From Pseudomonas taetrolens (GTDB taxonomy: Bacteria > Pseudomonadota > Gammaproteobacteria > Pseudomonadales > Pseudomonadaceae), in assembly GCF_900475285.1 (NCBI RefSeq), contig NZ_LS483370.1:4779872-4843871 (forward strand): a DNA stretch of 64,000 nt, written 5' to 3'. The notes below the pieces were generated by a model. That model was not told the DNA's origin, ran no database searches, and was given only the letters and a program-made list of their open reading frames with translations. Positions 55,238 through 64,000 of the stretch are shown in pieces; the stretch's first letter is position 1, and each line of letters opens with the position of its first letter. A program made the position numbers and the translations under genes.

Positions 55238-57126
55238 GCGTTTTGCTCCAACGTGCGGCCTGCGCCGCGTTTTTTCAGGTGGATCATCAACAGGGAAATA
55301 GCTGCCGGCGTCACACCGGGAATACGCGAAGCCTGACCCAGTGTCTCAGGACGTGTCATCCCGAGCTTGCTCTGGATCTCTTTCGACAGCCCAGAGATGT
55401 TCGTGTAATCGATATCCACAGGCAGTTTGGTATTTTCACTGGCCCGCAGACGGGCAATTTCGTCCTGTTGACGATCGATATAACCGGCGTACTTGGTTTT
55501 GATCTCAACTTGCTCCGCAACCTGTGGATCAATTGCGCCCTGACCTGTCACTTCGACCAGGCCTGCGTAATCAATTTCGGGGCGAGTCAGCAGATTCAAC
55601 AAGTTGTACTCATGGGTCAACGGCGTGCCAAATTTGGCCGCAATCGCATCGCCCTGCTCTGTGCCCGGGCGAACCCATGTCGATTTCAAACGTTGTTCTT
55701 CTTGAGCAATGCTTTCGCGCTTGGTGCAGAACGCAGCCCAGCGCGCGTCATCGACCAGCCCCAGCTCGCGACCTTTTTCGGTCAGGCGCAAATCGGCGTT
55801 GTCTTCTCGAAGAATCAATCGGTACTCGGCCCGGGATGTGAACATCCGGTACGGTTCCTGGGTACCCAGGGTAATCAGGTCGTCGACCAATACACCGATA
55901 TATGCCTCATCGCGACGCGGACACCAGCTGTCTTTGCCTTGTGCCAGCAAAGCTGCGTTGGCACCGGCAAGCAAACCTTGAGCGCCGGCTTCTTCGTAAC
56001 CGGTGGTGCCATTGATTTGCCCTGCAAAGAACAAACCGCCGATCACTTTGGTTTCAAGGCTGTACTTCAGGTCTCGCGGATCGAAATAGTCGTATTCGAT
56101 CGCATACCCGGGACGCACGATATGTGCGTTTTCCATACCGCGAATCGATTGCACGATTTGCAACTGCACGTCGAATGGCAACGAAGTCGAAATGCCATTC
56201 GGATACAGCTCATGAGTGTTCAAACCTTCCGGTTCGATAAACACCTGATGGCTTTCCTTGTCGGCAAAGCGATGAATCTTGTCTTCGATGGAGGGGCAGT
56301 AACGCGGGCCGATGCCTTCGATCACGCCTGAATACATTGGCGAACGGTCGAGGTTGGAGGCGATGATTTCATGGGTACGTGCATTGGTATGCGTAATCCA
56401 GCAACTGACTTGAGCCGGATGCTGTTCTTTTGAACCCATGAACGACATGACGGGTATCGGAGTATCACCAGGCTGCTCGGTCATCACCGAAAAATCGACT
56501 GAGCGACCATCAATGCGCGGAGGCGTACCGGTTTTCAGACGACCTACACGCAAAGGCAATTCACGCAGGCGGTGAGCCAGGGCGATCGAAGGGGGATCAC
56601 CGGCTCGGCCGCCCGAGTAATTCTGCATTCCGATGTGGATAAGTCCACCGAGGAAGGTACCGGTCGTCAAGACAACGGCATCAGCCATGAAACGCAGGCC
56701 CATTTGGGTCACAACGCCACGCACTTGATCCTGTTCAACGATCAGGTCATCCGCCGCCTGCTGAAATATCCACAGGTTGGGCTGGTTTTCCAGGATTTCG
56801 CGTACGGCTGCCTTGTACAGAATGCGGTCAGCCTGCGCGCGAGTAGCGCGTACAGCAGGTCCCTTGCGTCCATTGAGTACGCGGAACTGGATCCCGCCTT
56901 TATCGGTGGCTATCGCCATCGCGCCACCCAGGGCGTCGATTTCTTTAACCAGATGGCTTTTACCAATCCCGCCAATCGCAGGATTACAGCTCATTTGCCC
57001 GAGGGTTTCCACGTTGTGGGTCAACAGCAGGGTTTTTACGCCCATGCGTGCTGAAGCAAGTGCAGCCTCGGTTCCGGCGTGACCGCCACCGATGACGATC
57101 ACTGCAAAACGGGAAGGGAAATTCAC
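55234..57126 (-). CDS. mnmG: tRNA uridine-5-carboxymethylaminomethyl enzyme MnmG (GidA)
   Basis: 630 aa from GTG 57126 ([18 protein letters not shown]); GAGG lies upstream at good spacing and a GTG one codon earlier is possible. The FAD loop [38 protein letters not shown] and [19 protein letters not shown] are signatures. With MnmE it modifies the wobble uridine of several tRNAs. The upstream intergenic region contains an origin-like array. Confidence 0.98.
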   Translation of the reverse strand: MNFPSRFAVIVIGGGHAGTEAALASARMGVKTLLLTHNVETLGQMSCNPAIGGIGKSHLVKEIDALGGAMAIATDKGGIQFRVLNGRKGPAVRATRAQADRILYKAAVREILENQPNLWIFQQAADDLIVEQDQVRGVVTQMGLRFMADAVVLTTGTFLGGLIHIGMQNYSGGRAGDPPSIALAHRLRELPLRVGRLKTGTPPRIDGRSVDFSVMTEQPGDTPIPVMSFMGSKEQHPAQVSCWITHTNARTHEIIASNLDRSPMYSGVIEGIGPRYCPSIEDKIHRFADKESHQVFIEPEGLNTHELYPNGISTSLPFDVQLQIVQSIRGMENAHIVRPGYAIEYDYFDPRDLKYSLETKVIGGLFFAGQINGTTGYEEAGAQGLLAGANAALLAQGKDSWCPRRDEAYIGVLVDDLITLGTQEPYRMFTSRAEYRLILREDNADLRLTEKGRELGLVDDARWAAFCTKRESIAQEEQRLKSTWVRPGTEQGDAIAAKFGTPLTHEYNLLNLLTRPEIDYAGLVEVTGQGAIDPQVAEQVEIKTKYAGYIDRQQDEIARLRASENTKLPVDIDYTNISGLSKEIQSKLGMTRPETLGQASRIPGVTPAAISLLMIHLKKRGAGRTLEQNA

Positions 57127-57176
57127 CACGCACCTCGTGCCTGTTTCTAGGGTTTTTTGGATAGACCGCGAAGTAT

Positions 57177-57560
57177 AGGGACTTCGCCCTCCTTAAAGAA
57201 CCCTTTGCACAAAATTTAACCAGCTGTGGATAAGGGCAAGATAGATAAATAAATAGAGAAGAAATTTATAAAGCTTTGTTTTTATGTTTATTTCTACTGA
57301 GGCACTTTTCTGTGGATAGATTCATGTAGCCCTTATTTTACGTACTGTACAGAGATTCAAAAGTCTGTGGTCATGTGCCAATGAGAGGGTTGGATAAGTG
57401 CTTTAAGCCTGTGGGTAAAGTAGCCGCTTATCCACAGGGTGGATTATCTTCAGTTTTCAGGCCTACTTACCCACTGACCTGAGGGGCACTTATACACAGA
57501 GCTTATTCCTCTTGATCAGGGTGTTTGGGCTAAAGGACAGGCAGCCGAAAGCCCGCTGGA
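57177..57560. other. Origin-like DnaA-box array upstream of mnmG
   Basis: The mnmG side is AT-rich (57235-57300, runs of A and T, with ATAAATAAATAG). DnaA-type 9-mers: TGTGGATAA 57225-57233, TGTGGATAG 57311-57319, TGTGGGTAA 57410-57418, TTATCCACA 57428-57436, TTACCCACT 57467-57475, TTATACACA 57490-57498. The layout matches that of the rpmH-dnaA region with identical offsets. The remaining 57561-57598 bases hold nothing obvious. E. coli oriC also lies beside mnmG (gidA). Functional status is unknown. Confidence 0.75.
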
Positions 57561-57598
57561 AAGACGAATTCAGCAAACAGGCTGACTCTCGCCAGGGA

Positions 57599-59245
57599 TT
57601 AAAGTGATGAACGGTTGTGTTCGGACGGGTGGACAGCCGTGCTTAGCCATCCTGAAGGCGAAGCCTGAAGCCTGTGGGTAATCCCGATAGCAGCTAACAA
57701 CCTCTCGTCGTGAGAGGTCACCACGAAGGTCCCCGTATAGGCGTTGAGCATGGTCTCCAAAGCGTGAATCGAGGGTAAGTCGAGGTGGTTGGCCGGCTCA
57801 TCGAGCAACAACAATTGCGTCGGCTGCTGAGCGTAGAGCACACAGGCCATAGCCCCTTTCAAGCGCTCGCCGCCACTGAGTTGTGAACAGGGCAGGTTTA
57901 TCCGGTCTGCGCACAGCCCCAATTGAGCCAGGCGGGTACGCAGTTCACTTTCGTCCAGTCGTCGATTGAGCGACCGCAACTGTTCAAACACGGAATGCTC
58001 GGCGCTTAGTACAGACAAATGCTGGTCGAGGTATGCCGCTTGTACGTAGGTCTGTACATGTCCGGACTCTGCGGGAATCTGCCCAGCCAAAAGCTTGAGC
58101 AAGGTTGATTTACCGCAGCCATTTGCGCCCAACAGGGCTATTCGCTGACCGCGTGTCAGGGTGAGATTGACCGTGCGTAAAGAAGAATCTCCTTGCGGGA
58201 GTCGGGCATCGATCAGTTCGGCAACTTTCAGGGACGTGTTGTGTCGGGGTTCGGGTGGATACACAAAAATCGTGTTTTGCGTTTCGACCAGGCTTGCCAC
58301 TTCTCTGACACGTGCCGACAAGGCTTCTCGGGCAATGTCTTGTTGGCGCAGCAACTTGCCGCTACTGGTCTGGCTTCGCTCTTTTTGACGGTCCAGCAGG
58401 ATTTTTGCCTGATTCGTGTCACTGGCCTGCTTATGGCCACGCGCTTGCCGGCGTTCAAGACGTTCCCTTTGCTCGCGCAAGGAGCGCTCTTCGCGTTTGC
58501 GTTCGTGACGGACAGATTGGAGTTGCTGCTGAGCCGCTTGCTGATGCCGTGCATGAGCCTGTGCATAAAACGAGTAGCCGCCGCCGTAGCTGGTCAGCCC
58601 CAAGGATGACAGCTCAACAATGCGCTCCATGTGCTCCAGAAGATCACGATCATGGCTGATCACCAGCAACCCGTTAGGCCACTCTTTGAGCTGTTCATGG
58701 AGTGCAAGACGGTTGTCATGATCCTGATGATTGGTGGGTTCATCCAGAATCAATAGGTCCGCGTTAGACAAAAAAGCACCCATTAGCGCCACCCGCATGG
58801 CTTCGCCACCGCTGAGGGCAGTAACCGGCGTCTGGAGGGTAATGTGCGTCAGTTGGTGTTGGCTCAACTGATCGAGCAATTGTTGACGAAGGTTCCAACG
58901 CTCGCCAACGCAATCAAAGTCAGCCTGCTCGCTACTGCCTCGTTCTATGCGTTCCAGAGCACAAATGACGGACCGTACACCGGCCAAATCGGTGACGGTA
59001 CGGCCGGGTTCCTGGCTGATGGTCTGTGCAAGGTAGTGCACAGTCCCATGGCGCAGACAGCGACCGGTTGAGGGCGTTATATCTCCGGCGATAAGGCGTG
59101 CCAATACACTTTTGCCCGCGCCATTTCGCCCGATCAGGCCTGTGCGGCGTTGATCGAGATGAAGATCAAGGTGTGAGAACAGTGAATTGCCATTTGGCAG
59201 ATGATAAGAAACGCCTTCCAGCGTCACACAGGTGGAGTGAGTCAT
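57599..59245 (-). CDS. ABC-F family ATPase
   Basis: 548 aa from ATG 59245 after GGAG; the frame is open for 26 codons upstream. There are two nucleotide-binding domains without membrane segments: Walker A GRNGAGKSV and GANGCGKST, signatures LSGGEAMRVAL and LSGGERLKGAM, Walker B LLILDEPTNHQDHD and LLLLDEPANHLDL. A charged linker (about 240-300, rich in Arg/Glu/Gln) joins them. ABC-F proteins act on the ribosome; some give antibiotic resistance, others rescue stalled translation. Subfamily not assigned. It is not part of the usual mnmG-mnmE order in P. aeruginosa and may be an insertion. Confidence 0.9.
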   Translation of the reverse strand: MTHSTCVTLEGVSYHLPNGNSLFSHLDLHLDQRRTGLIGRNGAGKSVLARLIAGDITPSTGRCLRHGTVHYLAQTISQEPGRTVTDLAGVRSVICALERIERGSSEQADFDCVGERWNLRQQLLDQLSQHQLTHITLQTPVTALSGGEAMRVALMGAFLSNADLLILDEPTNHQDHDNRLALHEQLKEWPNGLLVISHDRDLLEHMERIVELSSLGLTSYGGGYSFYAQAHARHQQAAQQQLQSVRHERKREERSLREQRERLERRQARGHKQASDTNQAKILLDRQKERSQTSSGKLLRQQDIAREALSARVREVASLVETQNTIFVYPPEPRHNTSLKVAELIDARLPQGDSSLRTVNLTLTRGQRIALLGANGCGKSTLLKLLAGQIPAESGHVQTYVQAAYLDQHLSVLSAEHSVFEQLRSLNRRLDESELRTRLAQLGLCADRINLPCSQLSGGERLKGAMACVLYAQQPTQLLLLDEPANHLDLPSIHALETMLNAYTGTFVVTSHDERLLAAIGITHRLQASPSGWLSTAVHPSEHNRSSL

Positions 59246-59420
59246 AGGTGCTCCAAAGATGCCCAGAACTGCCCCTGCTGTCAGGGGGATAAGAACTGGC
59301 CGCAAGAGTCGCGGCGGCATCAATGACGCATTGGACTAACACCTTTGAAGGAATGGAGGTGGGAGAAAGTATAGGACGAGCGCAGGGAGATGCAAACCTT
59401 GACAGACCGATGACCCGGCT

Positions 59421-59452
59421 CGCGCCGGAACAGCCTTGGCTGATCCGGCGCG
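59421..59452. terminator. Hairpin downstream of mnmE
   Basis: CGCGCCGGA / TCCGGCGCG with inner CAGCC / GGCTG, a strong two-part stem, 23 bases past the mnmE stop. No T-run. It may end mnmE transcription. Confidence 0.55.
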
Positions 59453-59474
59453 CTCAGGATCGATCATCCGAGGA

Positions 59475-60851
59475 TTATTTTCCGATGCAAAAGCTGGAGA
59501 AAATCCGACCCAGCAGATCATCCGAGCTAAAAGCACCGGTAATCTCGCCGAGTGAATGCTGCGCCTGGCGTAAATCTTCCGCCAGCAGCTCCCCAGCGCC
59601 TGCCAGGGTCAATTGGGCCCTGCCATGCTCAAGGGCGGCACTGGCATGGCGTAACGCTTCAAGGTGACGGCGACGTGCGCTGAAACTGCTTTCTGACGTC
59701 TGTTCGTAGCCCATGCACGCCTTCAAGTGTTCACGCAGCAATTCAAGGCCATCATTGGCATCGGTCGATCGGGCGCTGAGGCTGATGGTGACGTGGCCAT
59801 CCTCGCAAACTTCCAGGCGAATGGCTTCACCTGTGAGGTCGGCTTTATTGCGAATCAGCGTCACCTTGGCTGGATCCGGACGCTGTTCCAGAAACTCAGG
59901 CCACAGTGCAAACGGGTCGTCCGCTTCAGGTGCAGTGGCATCCACCACCAGCAACACACGGTCTGCTTCACCAATGGCCTTGAGAGCCCGCTGTACGCCA
60001 ATTTTTTCGACCTGGTCATCCGTATCACGCAGCCCGGCCGTATCCACCACATGCAAGGGCATGCCATCGATGTGGATATGTTCGCGCAGCACGTCCCGGG
60101 TCGTTCCGGCGATCTCGGTCACGATGGCAGCTTCGCGGCCGGCCAGCGCATTCAGCAGGCTGGACTTACCTGCATTGGGCCGACCGGCAATGACCACGGT
60201 CATGCCATCGCGCAACAAGGCACCTTGGCCGGCTTCACGCAAAACGGTGGATAACTCTTCGCGAACCTTATCCAGCATGCTGAGAACATGGCCATCAGCC
60301 AAGAAGTCGATTTCTTCTTCCGGAAAATCTATCGCCGCTTCGACATAGATCCGCAAACCGATGAGTTGCTCGGTCAAGTTATGCACACGCTCAGAGAATG
60401 CTCCTTGCAAGGAGCGCAAGGCATTGCGTGCTGCCTGTGCAGAACTTGCTTCGATCAGGTCGGCGATTGCTTCGGCTTGCGCCAGATCGAGTTTGTCATT
60501 CAAAAAGGCCCGCTCACTGAATTCGCCCGGGCGAGCCAATCGGCACCCCAGGGCAATGCAGCGTTGCAGCAGCATATCAAGCACTACAGGGCCACCGTGG
60601 CCTTGCAATTCAAGTACATCTTCGCCCGTAAAGGAATTGGGCCCCGGGAAATAAAGGGCAATACCTTCATCGAGCACTTCACGGTTTTCACCGTAAAAAG
60701 GGCCGTAATGGGCATAGCGCGGTTTTAATTCGCGCTCGCTGAATGCTTTCGCTGCGAGGCTCGCGAGCGGACCGGATATACGCACGATACCCACACCACC
60801 GCGCCCCTGGGCAGTTGCCACTGCGGCAATGGTTTCAGCCGGAACACTCAT
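59475..60851 (-). CDS. mnmE: tRNA modification GTPase MnmE (TrmE)
   Basis: 458 aa from ATG 60851 ([20 protein letters not shown]). Tetrahydrofolate-binding N-domain, then a G domain with [14 protein letters not shown] (about 225), [10 protein letters not shown], and the RNKADL guanine motif; the C-terminus ends FSSFCIGK with the conserved Cys. Partner of MnmG in wobble uridine modification. GAGG lies eight bases upstream. Confidence 0.98.
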   Translation of the reverse strand: MSVPAETIAAVATAQGRGGVGIVRISGPLASLAAKAFSERELKPRYAHYGPFYGENREVLDEGIALYFPGPNSFTGEDVLELQGHGGPVVLDMLLQRCIALGCRLARPGEFSERAFLNDKLDLAQAEAIADLIEASSAQAARNALRSLQGAFSERVHNLTEQLIGLRIYVEAAIDFPEEEIDFLADGHVLSMLDKVREELSTVLREAGQGALLRDGMTVVIAGRPNAGKSSLLNALAGREAAIVTEIAGTTRDVLREHIHIDGMPLHVVDTAGLRDTDDQVEKIGVQRALKAIGEADRVLLVVDATAPEADDPFALWPEFLEQRPDPAKVTLIRNKADLTGEAIRLEVCEDGHVTISLSARSTDANDGLELLREHLKACMGYEQTSESSFSARRRHLEALRHASAALEHGRAQLTLAGAGELLAEDLRQAQHSLGEITGAFSSDDLLGRIFSSFCIGK

Positions 60852-60884
60852 AAAACAGGCCTCAAAACAAACGTTACGGAAAGC

Positions 60885-60909
60885 AAAACGCCCCACTAGG
60901 GGGCGTTTT
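60885..60909 (-). terminator. Terminator after yidC
   Basis: Stem AAAACGCCCC / GGGGCGTTTT with a five-base loop; on the minus strand it ends with GTTTTGC. It separates yidC from mnmE. Confidence 0.85.
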
Positions 60910-60931
60910 GAGTGGTGATCACCAGAGTAAG

Positions 60932-62617
60932 TTACTCAGCTGCTTTTTTGGTAGCGGCTTCAACCTTACGCGTGATGTACCACTGTTGAGCGATGGACAG
61001 ACAGTTGTTCACAACCCAGTACAGCACCAGACCTGCAGGGAACCACAGGAAGAAAAAGGTGAAGATGATTGGCATCAGCTTCATTACCTTGGCCTGCATC
61101 GGATCCGGAGGAGTCGGGTTCAGACGCTGCTGGATGAACATGGTTGCGCCCATGATGATCGGCAGAATGAAGAACGGGTCTTTGATCGACAGGTCGGTAA
61201 TCCAGAGCATGAAAGGCGCCTGGCGCATTTCAACACTTTCCAGAAGTACCCAGTACAAGGACAGGAAGACCGGCATCTGAACCAGAATCGGCAAGCAGCC
61301 GCCCAGTGGATTGATCTTTTCTTTCTTGTACAGCTCCATCATCGCTTGCGACATTTTCTGGCGATCATCACCGAACTGCTCTTTCAGAGCGGCCAGTTTT
61401 GGTGCCACAGCGCGCATGCGGGCCATCGACTTGTAGCTGGCTGCCGACAGAGGGAAGAAAAGCCCTTTGATCAGCATGGTCAGGAAGATAATCGACCAGC
61501 CCCAGTTACCTACCAAGCTGTGGATTTGTTGCAGCAGCCAGAAGATTGGCTGGGCAATGAACCACAGGAAGCCGTAGTCGACAGTCAGTTCCAGACCTGG
61601 GGATAACTCTTTGAGTACACCCTGGCTTTTTGGACCGGCATACAACGTAGCGCTGGTTTCAGCGGTTTTGCCTGGCTCAACGGTCATGGTTGGGCCAGTG
61701 AAACCGATGATGTAGTTGCCTTGGCTGTCTTTACGGGTCTGAACGACGTGGGTATCACCCTTCTGTGGGATCCACGCGGTTACAAAGTAGTGTTGCAGCC
61801 AGGCAACCCAGCCACCGTCAACGGTTTCTTTCAGCTGGCCCTTGTCGATATCTTTCATCGACACTTTTTTGTACGGCTCAGAACTTGTCCACAGGGCTGC
61901 GCCCAGGTAAGTCGCTGTACCAGTGGCGGTGCTGGAAGATGGGTCCGAGCTGGCGTCACGTTTCAATTGCGCGAACAGGTTGCCGTTCCACGGCTTGCCG
62001 CTCTCGTTATCGATCAGATAGCTGACTTGCACATCGTAAAGGCCACGCTTGAGCGTGAAGCGCTTGATGTAGTTGACGCCGTTTTCGCTGAATTTCAGGT
62101 CAACGACCAACTGATCCTGGCCTGGAGCCAGTTCATAAGTCTTTTTCTCGGTGCTGAAAACAGGACGGCCGGCAGGACGTGCGTCCGGGCCATCAACCCC
62201 TGTCAGGCCACTTTGTGCCAAATAGGTGCGTTCGTTGCCGTTATCGAACAACTGGAAAGGAACATCCGGGTGGTCTTGGCGACGAGGATAAAGCGGCAGA
62301 CGCAACTGGGCGATATCACCACCCTGTGGATCAATTGCGATATCCAGGACATCCGTTTTTACATGGATGAGGTCTTTGCTGGCAGCAACCGGTGTTTCAG
62401 TCGGTTGGCTGGTATCAGTATTGGCGCTGGGTACATCGGCACTGTTCGAAGCGTTGTTACCTGAAACCGTGTCGGGCAAAGCCGGCGCGGTGGTGCTGCT
62501 GGCGGCAACATTCTGAGTCGGCAGGGCAGCTTGGCCGTAGTCCTGGTTCCATTTCAGAACCATAACGTAGGACACGACTGCGAGTGCGACGATCAGGATC
62601 GTGCGTTTAATATCCAT
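60932..62617 (-). CDS. yidC: Membrane protein insertase YidC
   Basis: 561 aa from ATG 62617 ([20 protein letters not shown]). One N-terminal helix, a large periplasmic beta-sandwich domain (about 75-340) and five C-terminal helices with the hydrophilic groove; the conserved stretches are [39 protein letters not shown] and [20 protein letters not shown]. It inserts membrane proteins alone or with SecYEG, including subunits a and c of the ATP synthase encoded nearby. It overlaps nothing and lies 13 bases after yidD. Confidence 0.98.
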   Translation of the reverse strand: MDIKRTILIVALAVVSYVMVLKWNQDYGQAALPTQNVAASSTTAPALPDTVSGNNASNSADVPSANTDTSQPTETPVAASKDLIHVKTDVLDIAIDPQGGDIAQLRLPLYPRRQDHPDVPFQLFDNGNERTYLAQSGLTGVDGPDARPAGRPVFSTEKKTYELAPGQDQLVVDLKFSENGVNYIKRFTLKRGLYDVQVSYLIDNESGKPWNGNLFAQLKRDASSDPSSSTATGTATYLGAALWTSSEPYKKVSMKDIDKGQLKETVDGGWVAWLQHYFVTAWIPQKGDTHVVQTRKDSQGNYIIGFTGPTMTVEPGKTAETSATLYAGPKSQGVLKELSPGLELTVDYGFLWFIAQPIFWLLQQIHSLVGNWGWSIIFLTMLIKGLFFPLSAASYKSMARMRAVAPKLAALKEQFGDDRQKMSQAMMELYKKEKINPLGGCLPILVQMPVFLSLYWVLLESVEMRQAPFMLWITDLSIKDPFFILPIIMGATMFIQQRLNPTPPDPMQAKVMKLMPIIFTFFFLWFPAGLVLYWVVNNCLSIAQQWYITRKVEAATKKAAE

Positions 62618-62630
62618 GATTACTCGGCCA

Positions 62631-62864
62631 TCAAGAAGAACGGGAGGTAGGGATAGGTGGAACCGGGTCGTAACCACCGGGATTCCACGGGTGACAGCGA
62701 CCTAAACGACGAAAGGTCAGCCAGCCGCCGCGCAGAAGGCCATGATTTTCAATGGCTTCCAACGCGTAGCAGGAACAACTGGGGTAGAAACGGCAGTGGC
62801 TGGCCATCAAAGGACTAATGGCATAACGATAAAACTGGATCGGAACGAGCGCCAGTTTACGCAT
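62631..62864 (-). CDS. yidD: Membrane protein insertion efficiency factor YidD
   Basis: 77 aa. [20 protein letters not shown] and [15 protein letters not shown] with the conserved Cys cluster, then [15 protein letters not shown], identify YidD. Its ATG overlaps the last eight bases of rnpA. It helps YidC-dependent insertion. Confidence 0.96.
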   Translation of the reverse strand: MRKLALVPIQFYRYAISPLMASHCRFYPSCSCYALEAIENHGLLRGGWLTFRRLGRCHPWNPGGYDPVPPIPTSRSS

Positions 62865-63264
62865 CAGGACTGCCTACCCCTACAGTTTCGGTTTTAACTG
62901 CTGGAACTGGCGTATTACGGGCCAGACGCTTCCAGAGTTTGCCGAAATGCTGAATCAATTCGGGGTTCTCTACGTCACCCAAACCTTTGCGCGCGACGAT
63001 AACGATATCCCAACCAACCAGTAAATCCTGGTGGAGGCGAAACGATTCACGCATCAAACGCTTAAGGCGATTGCGCTCAACGGAGAGCTTTACGCTCTTT
63101 TTCCCGATCACTAACCCCAGGCGGGGGTGATCAAGTTCGTTGCTACGCGCAAGGAGCAGGAGATTTTTCCCCGGAACCTTGCCGGTGGGGGAGTCAAAGA
63201 CTGCCTTGAAATGTCGGGGAGTGAGTAACCGCTTTTCCCGACTGAAGTCCTGACTCACCACCAT
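62857..63264 (-). CDS. rnpA: Ribonuclease P protein component
   Basis: 135 aa from ATG 63264 ([20 protein letters not shown]); GTG codons just after are alternatives and there is no strong ribosome-binding site, as in many rnpA genes. The RNR motif is [16 protein letters not shown] at about 59-74. It binds RNase P RNA to mature tRNA 5' ends. Its start region lies 10 bases after the rpmH stop, consistent with cotranscription. Confidence 0.96.
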   Translation of the reverse strand: MVVSQDFSREKRLLTPRHFKAVFDSPTGKVPGKNLLLLARSNELDHPRLGLVIGKKSVKLSVERNRLKRLMRESFRLHQDLLVGWDIVIVARKGLGDVENPELIQHFGKLWKRLARNTPVPAVKTETVGVGSPDA

Positions 63265-63274
63265 TGTCTGATTA

Positions 63275-63409
63275 TCAAACTGCCAGACGTGCACGGCCTT
63301 TGGCGCGGCGACGCGACAGGACTGCACGGCCGTTTTTAGTAGCCATGCGAGCACGGAAACCGTGAGTGCGGGCGCGTTTGATAGTGCTTGGTTGGAAAGT
63401 ACGTTTCAT
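63275..63409 (-). CDS. rpmH: Ribosomal protein L34
   Basis: 44 aa: [20 protein letters not shown], then [19 protein letters not shown] and ARLAV, stop TGA at 63277-63275. A complete and highly conserved L34. A sigma70-type promoter lies 61 bases upstream. First gene of rpmH-rnpA-yidD-yidC. Confidence 0.98.
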   Translation of the reverse strand: MKRTFQPSTIKRARTHGFRARMATKNGRAVLSRRRAKGRARLAV

Positions 63410-63469
63410 GTCGTGCTACCTGGTTCGTCCACAACGGGCCGGAATGGCCCCCGTTTTAAGAGACCGGCG

Positions 63470-63498
63470 ATTCTAGAGAATGCAAGCCGATAGGTCAA
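63470..63498 (-). promoter_or_regulatory. Promoter of rpmH
   Basis: On the minus strand TTGACC (63498-63493), 17-base spacer, TAGAAT (63475-63470); close to the sigma70 consensus with ideal spacing. Confidence 0.8.
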
Positions 63499-63529
63499 TT
63501 TCCAACCAGCGTTTACTGCTAAATAGATG

Positions 63530-63907
63530 TTTGCCCTTTTGCGCAAGCGTTTCCCCTGACCAACTATAAAAATAAAGAAACGAAGTATTTAAAGCTCTTT
63601 TATAAAGCTTATTAAACTTAAGGGAGCCATTATCTGTGGATAACTCAGTACAGCCCTTATAAAACAAGGCACACAGAGGATGACAAGTGTGTCGAGAAGC
63701 CGTGCTCTGCCTGTGCTGCAGCCTCGGATAAGCTGTGCACGAAAGGGCTATTTATCCACAGGCCAGTTATGCACAGAGTTTCGACCCCACTTGTGCAACG
63801 ACCTTAGGGGCGCTTATCCACAGGGCTTATGCACATACCATTTGTCGCTTTGTTCACAGTCCCACGCCGGATATCTCCTTATAAGCAGGCAACCTACATG
63901 TGGATAA
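63530..63907. other. oriC, chromosomal replication origin between rpmH and dnaA
   Basis: An AT-rich segment (63563-63625, with TATAAAAATAAAG and TTTATAAAGCTTATTAAAC) is followed by DnaA boxes: TGTGGATAA 63635-63643, TGTGCACGA 63734-63742, TTATCCACA 63752-63760, TTATGCACA 63767-63775, TTATCCACA 63814-63822, TTATGCACA 63827-63835 and TGTGGATAA 63899-63907. This is the known place and organisation of Pseudomonas oriC. The AT-rich part is the likely unwinding element. Confidence 0.93.
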
Positions 63908-63929
63908 GTGCGCGAGTGGTCGCTACAAT
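63899..63929 (+). promoter_or_regulatory. dnaA promoter with an overlapping DnaA box
   Basis: TGGATA (63901-63906) and TACAAT (63924-63929) are 17 bases apart and fit -35 and -10. The DnaA box TGTGGATAA (63899-63907) covers the -35, which would let DnaA repress its own gene. Confidence 0.65.
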
Positions 63930-63973
63930 GGCGCCTGTTTTTGCCTCACCGGCTTTCAACTTAGGGGATATCC

Positions 63974-64000
63974 GTGTCAGTGGAACTTTGGCAGCAGTGC
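63974..64000 (+). CDS. dnaA: Replication initiator DnaA (first nine codons, cut by window edge)
   Basis: GTG start at 63974 after AGGGGAT; the reading is MSVELWQQC, the conserved Pseudomonas DnaA start. The rest lies outside the window. DnaA binds the boxes in the adjacent oriC. Confidence 0.95.

Overview
The window is a chromosomal segment of a Pseudomonas of the fluorescens/putida side of the genus. It contains the conserved block that runs into the replication origin: glmS-glmR-glmU, the atp operon, parB-parA-rsmG-mnmG, mnmE-yidC-yidD-rnpA-rpmH, then oriC and the first nine codons of dnaA at the right edge. Gene order, TTATCCACA-type DnaA boxes and a Pseudomonas-type parS site all fit this assignment. 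I estimate base composition as moderately GC-rich from codon choice; I did not compute it.

Region by region. 1-7.3 kb: purE/purK, then an asparagine/aspartate use cluster (HypT-like LysR regulator, aspA, AGCS amino acid:cation symporter, cytoplasmic ansA, AraC regulator). 7.5-9.7 kb: acetylpolyamine amidohydrolase translationally coupled to a PotF-like polyamine-binding protein. 9.7-13.2 kb: MocR-type regulator divergent from PaiB and two GNAT acetyltransferases. 13.2-14.9 kb: a HipA-like kinase followed by a small HTH protein, preceded by four TGCA-N6-TGCA palindromes spaced 42, 41 and 42 bp apart. 15-20.7 kb: two-subunit pyruvate carboxylase pycA-pycB, divergent pycR and a HexR-like RpiR regulator. 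20.8-30.8 kb: PAS-GGDEF-EAL protein, uvrD, an EamA transporter remnant, a Tim44-like protein, an SMI1/KNR4 protein, a Kef antiporter, an acyl-CoA thioesterase, pdxY and a DUF3301 protein. 31.1-35.1 kb: zinc-starvation cluster zigA-DUF1826-cobW divergent from folE2, with Zur-like boxes between; a perfect parS lies inside folE2. 35.1-39.9 kb: DUF3617 protein, cardiolipin synthase, a CFA synthase-like methyltransferase and a secreted serine hydrolase. 40.2-41.1 kb: a GNAT-Rnk fusion inserted next to the glmS/attTn7 hotspot. 41.3-64 kb: the oriC-proximal housekeeping genes, interrupted by an ABC-F ATPase between mnmG and mnmE.

The most notable non-genic structure is a pair of origin-like arrays, one upstream of mnmG (about 57.2-57.5 kb) and one between rpmH and dnaA (about 63.5-63.9 kb). 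From a shared TGTGGATA box, the elements at +17, +99, +117, +165, +179 and +192 fall at the same offsets in both, so they look like diverged copies of one ancestral origin. The second notable system is the HipA/HTH pair with its phased operator ladder. No tRNA, rRNA, insertion sequence, prophage or CRISPR array was seen.
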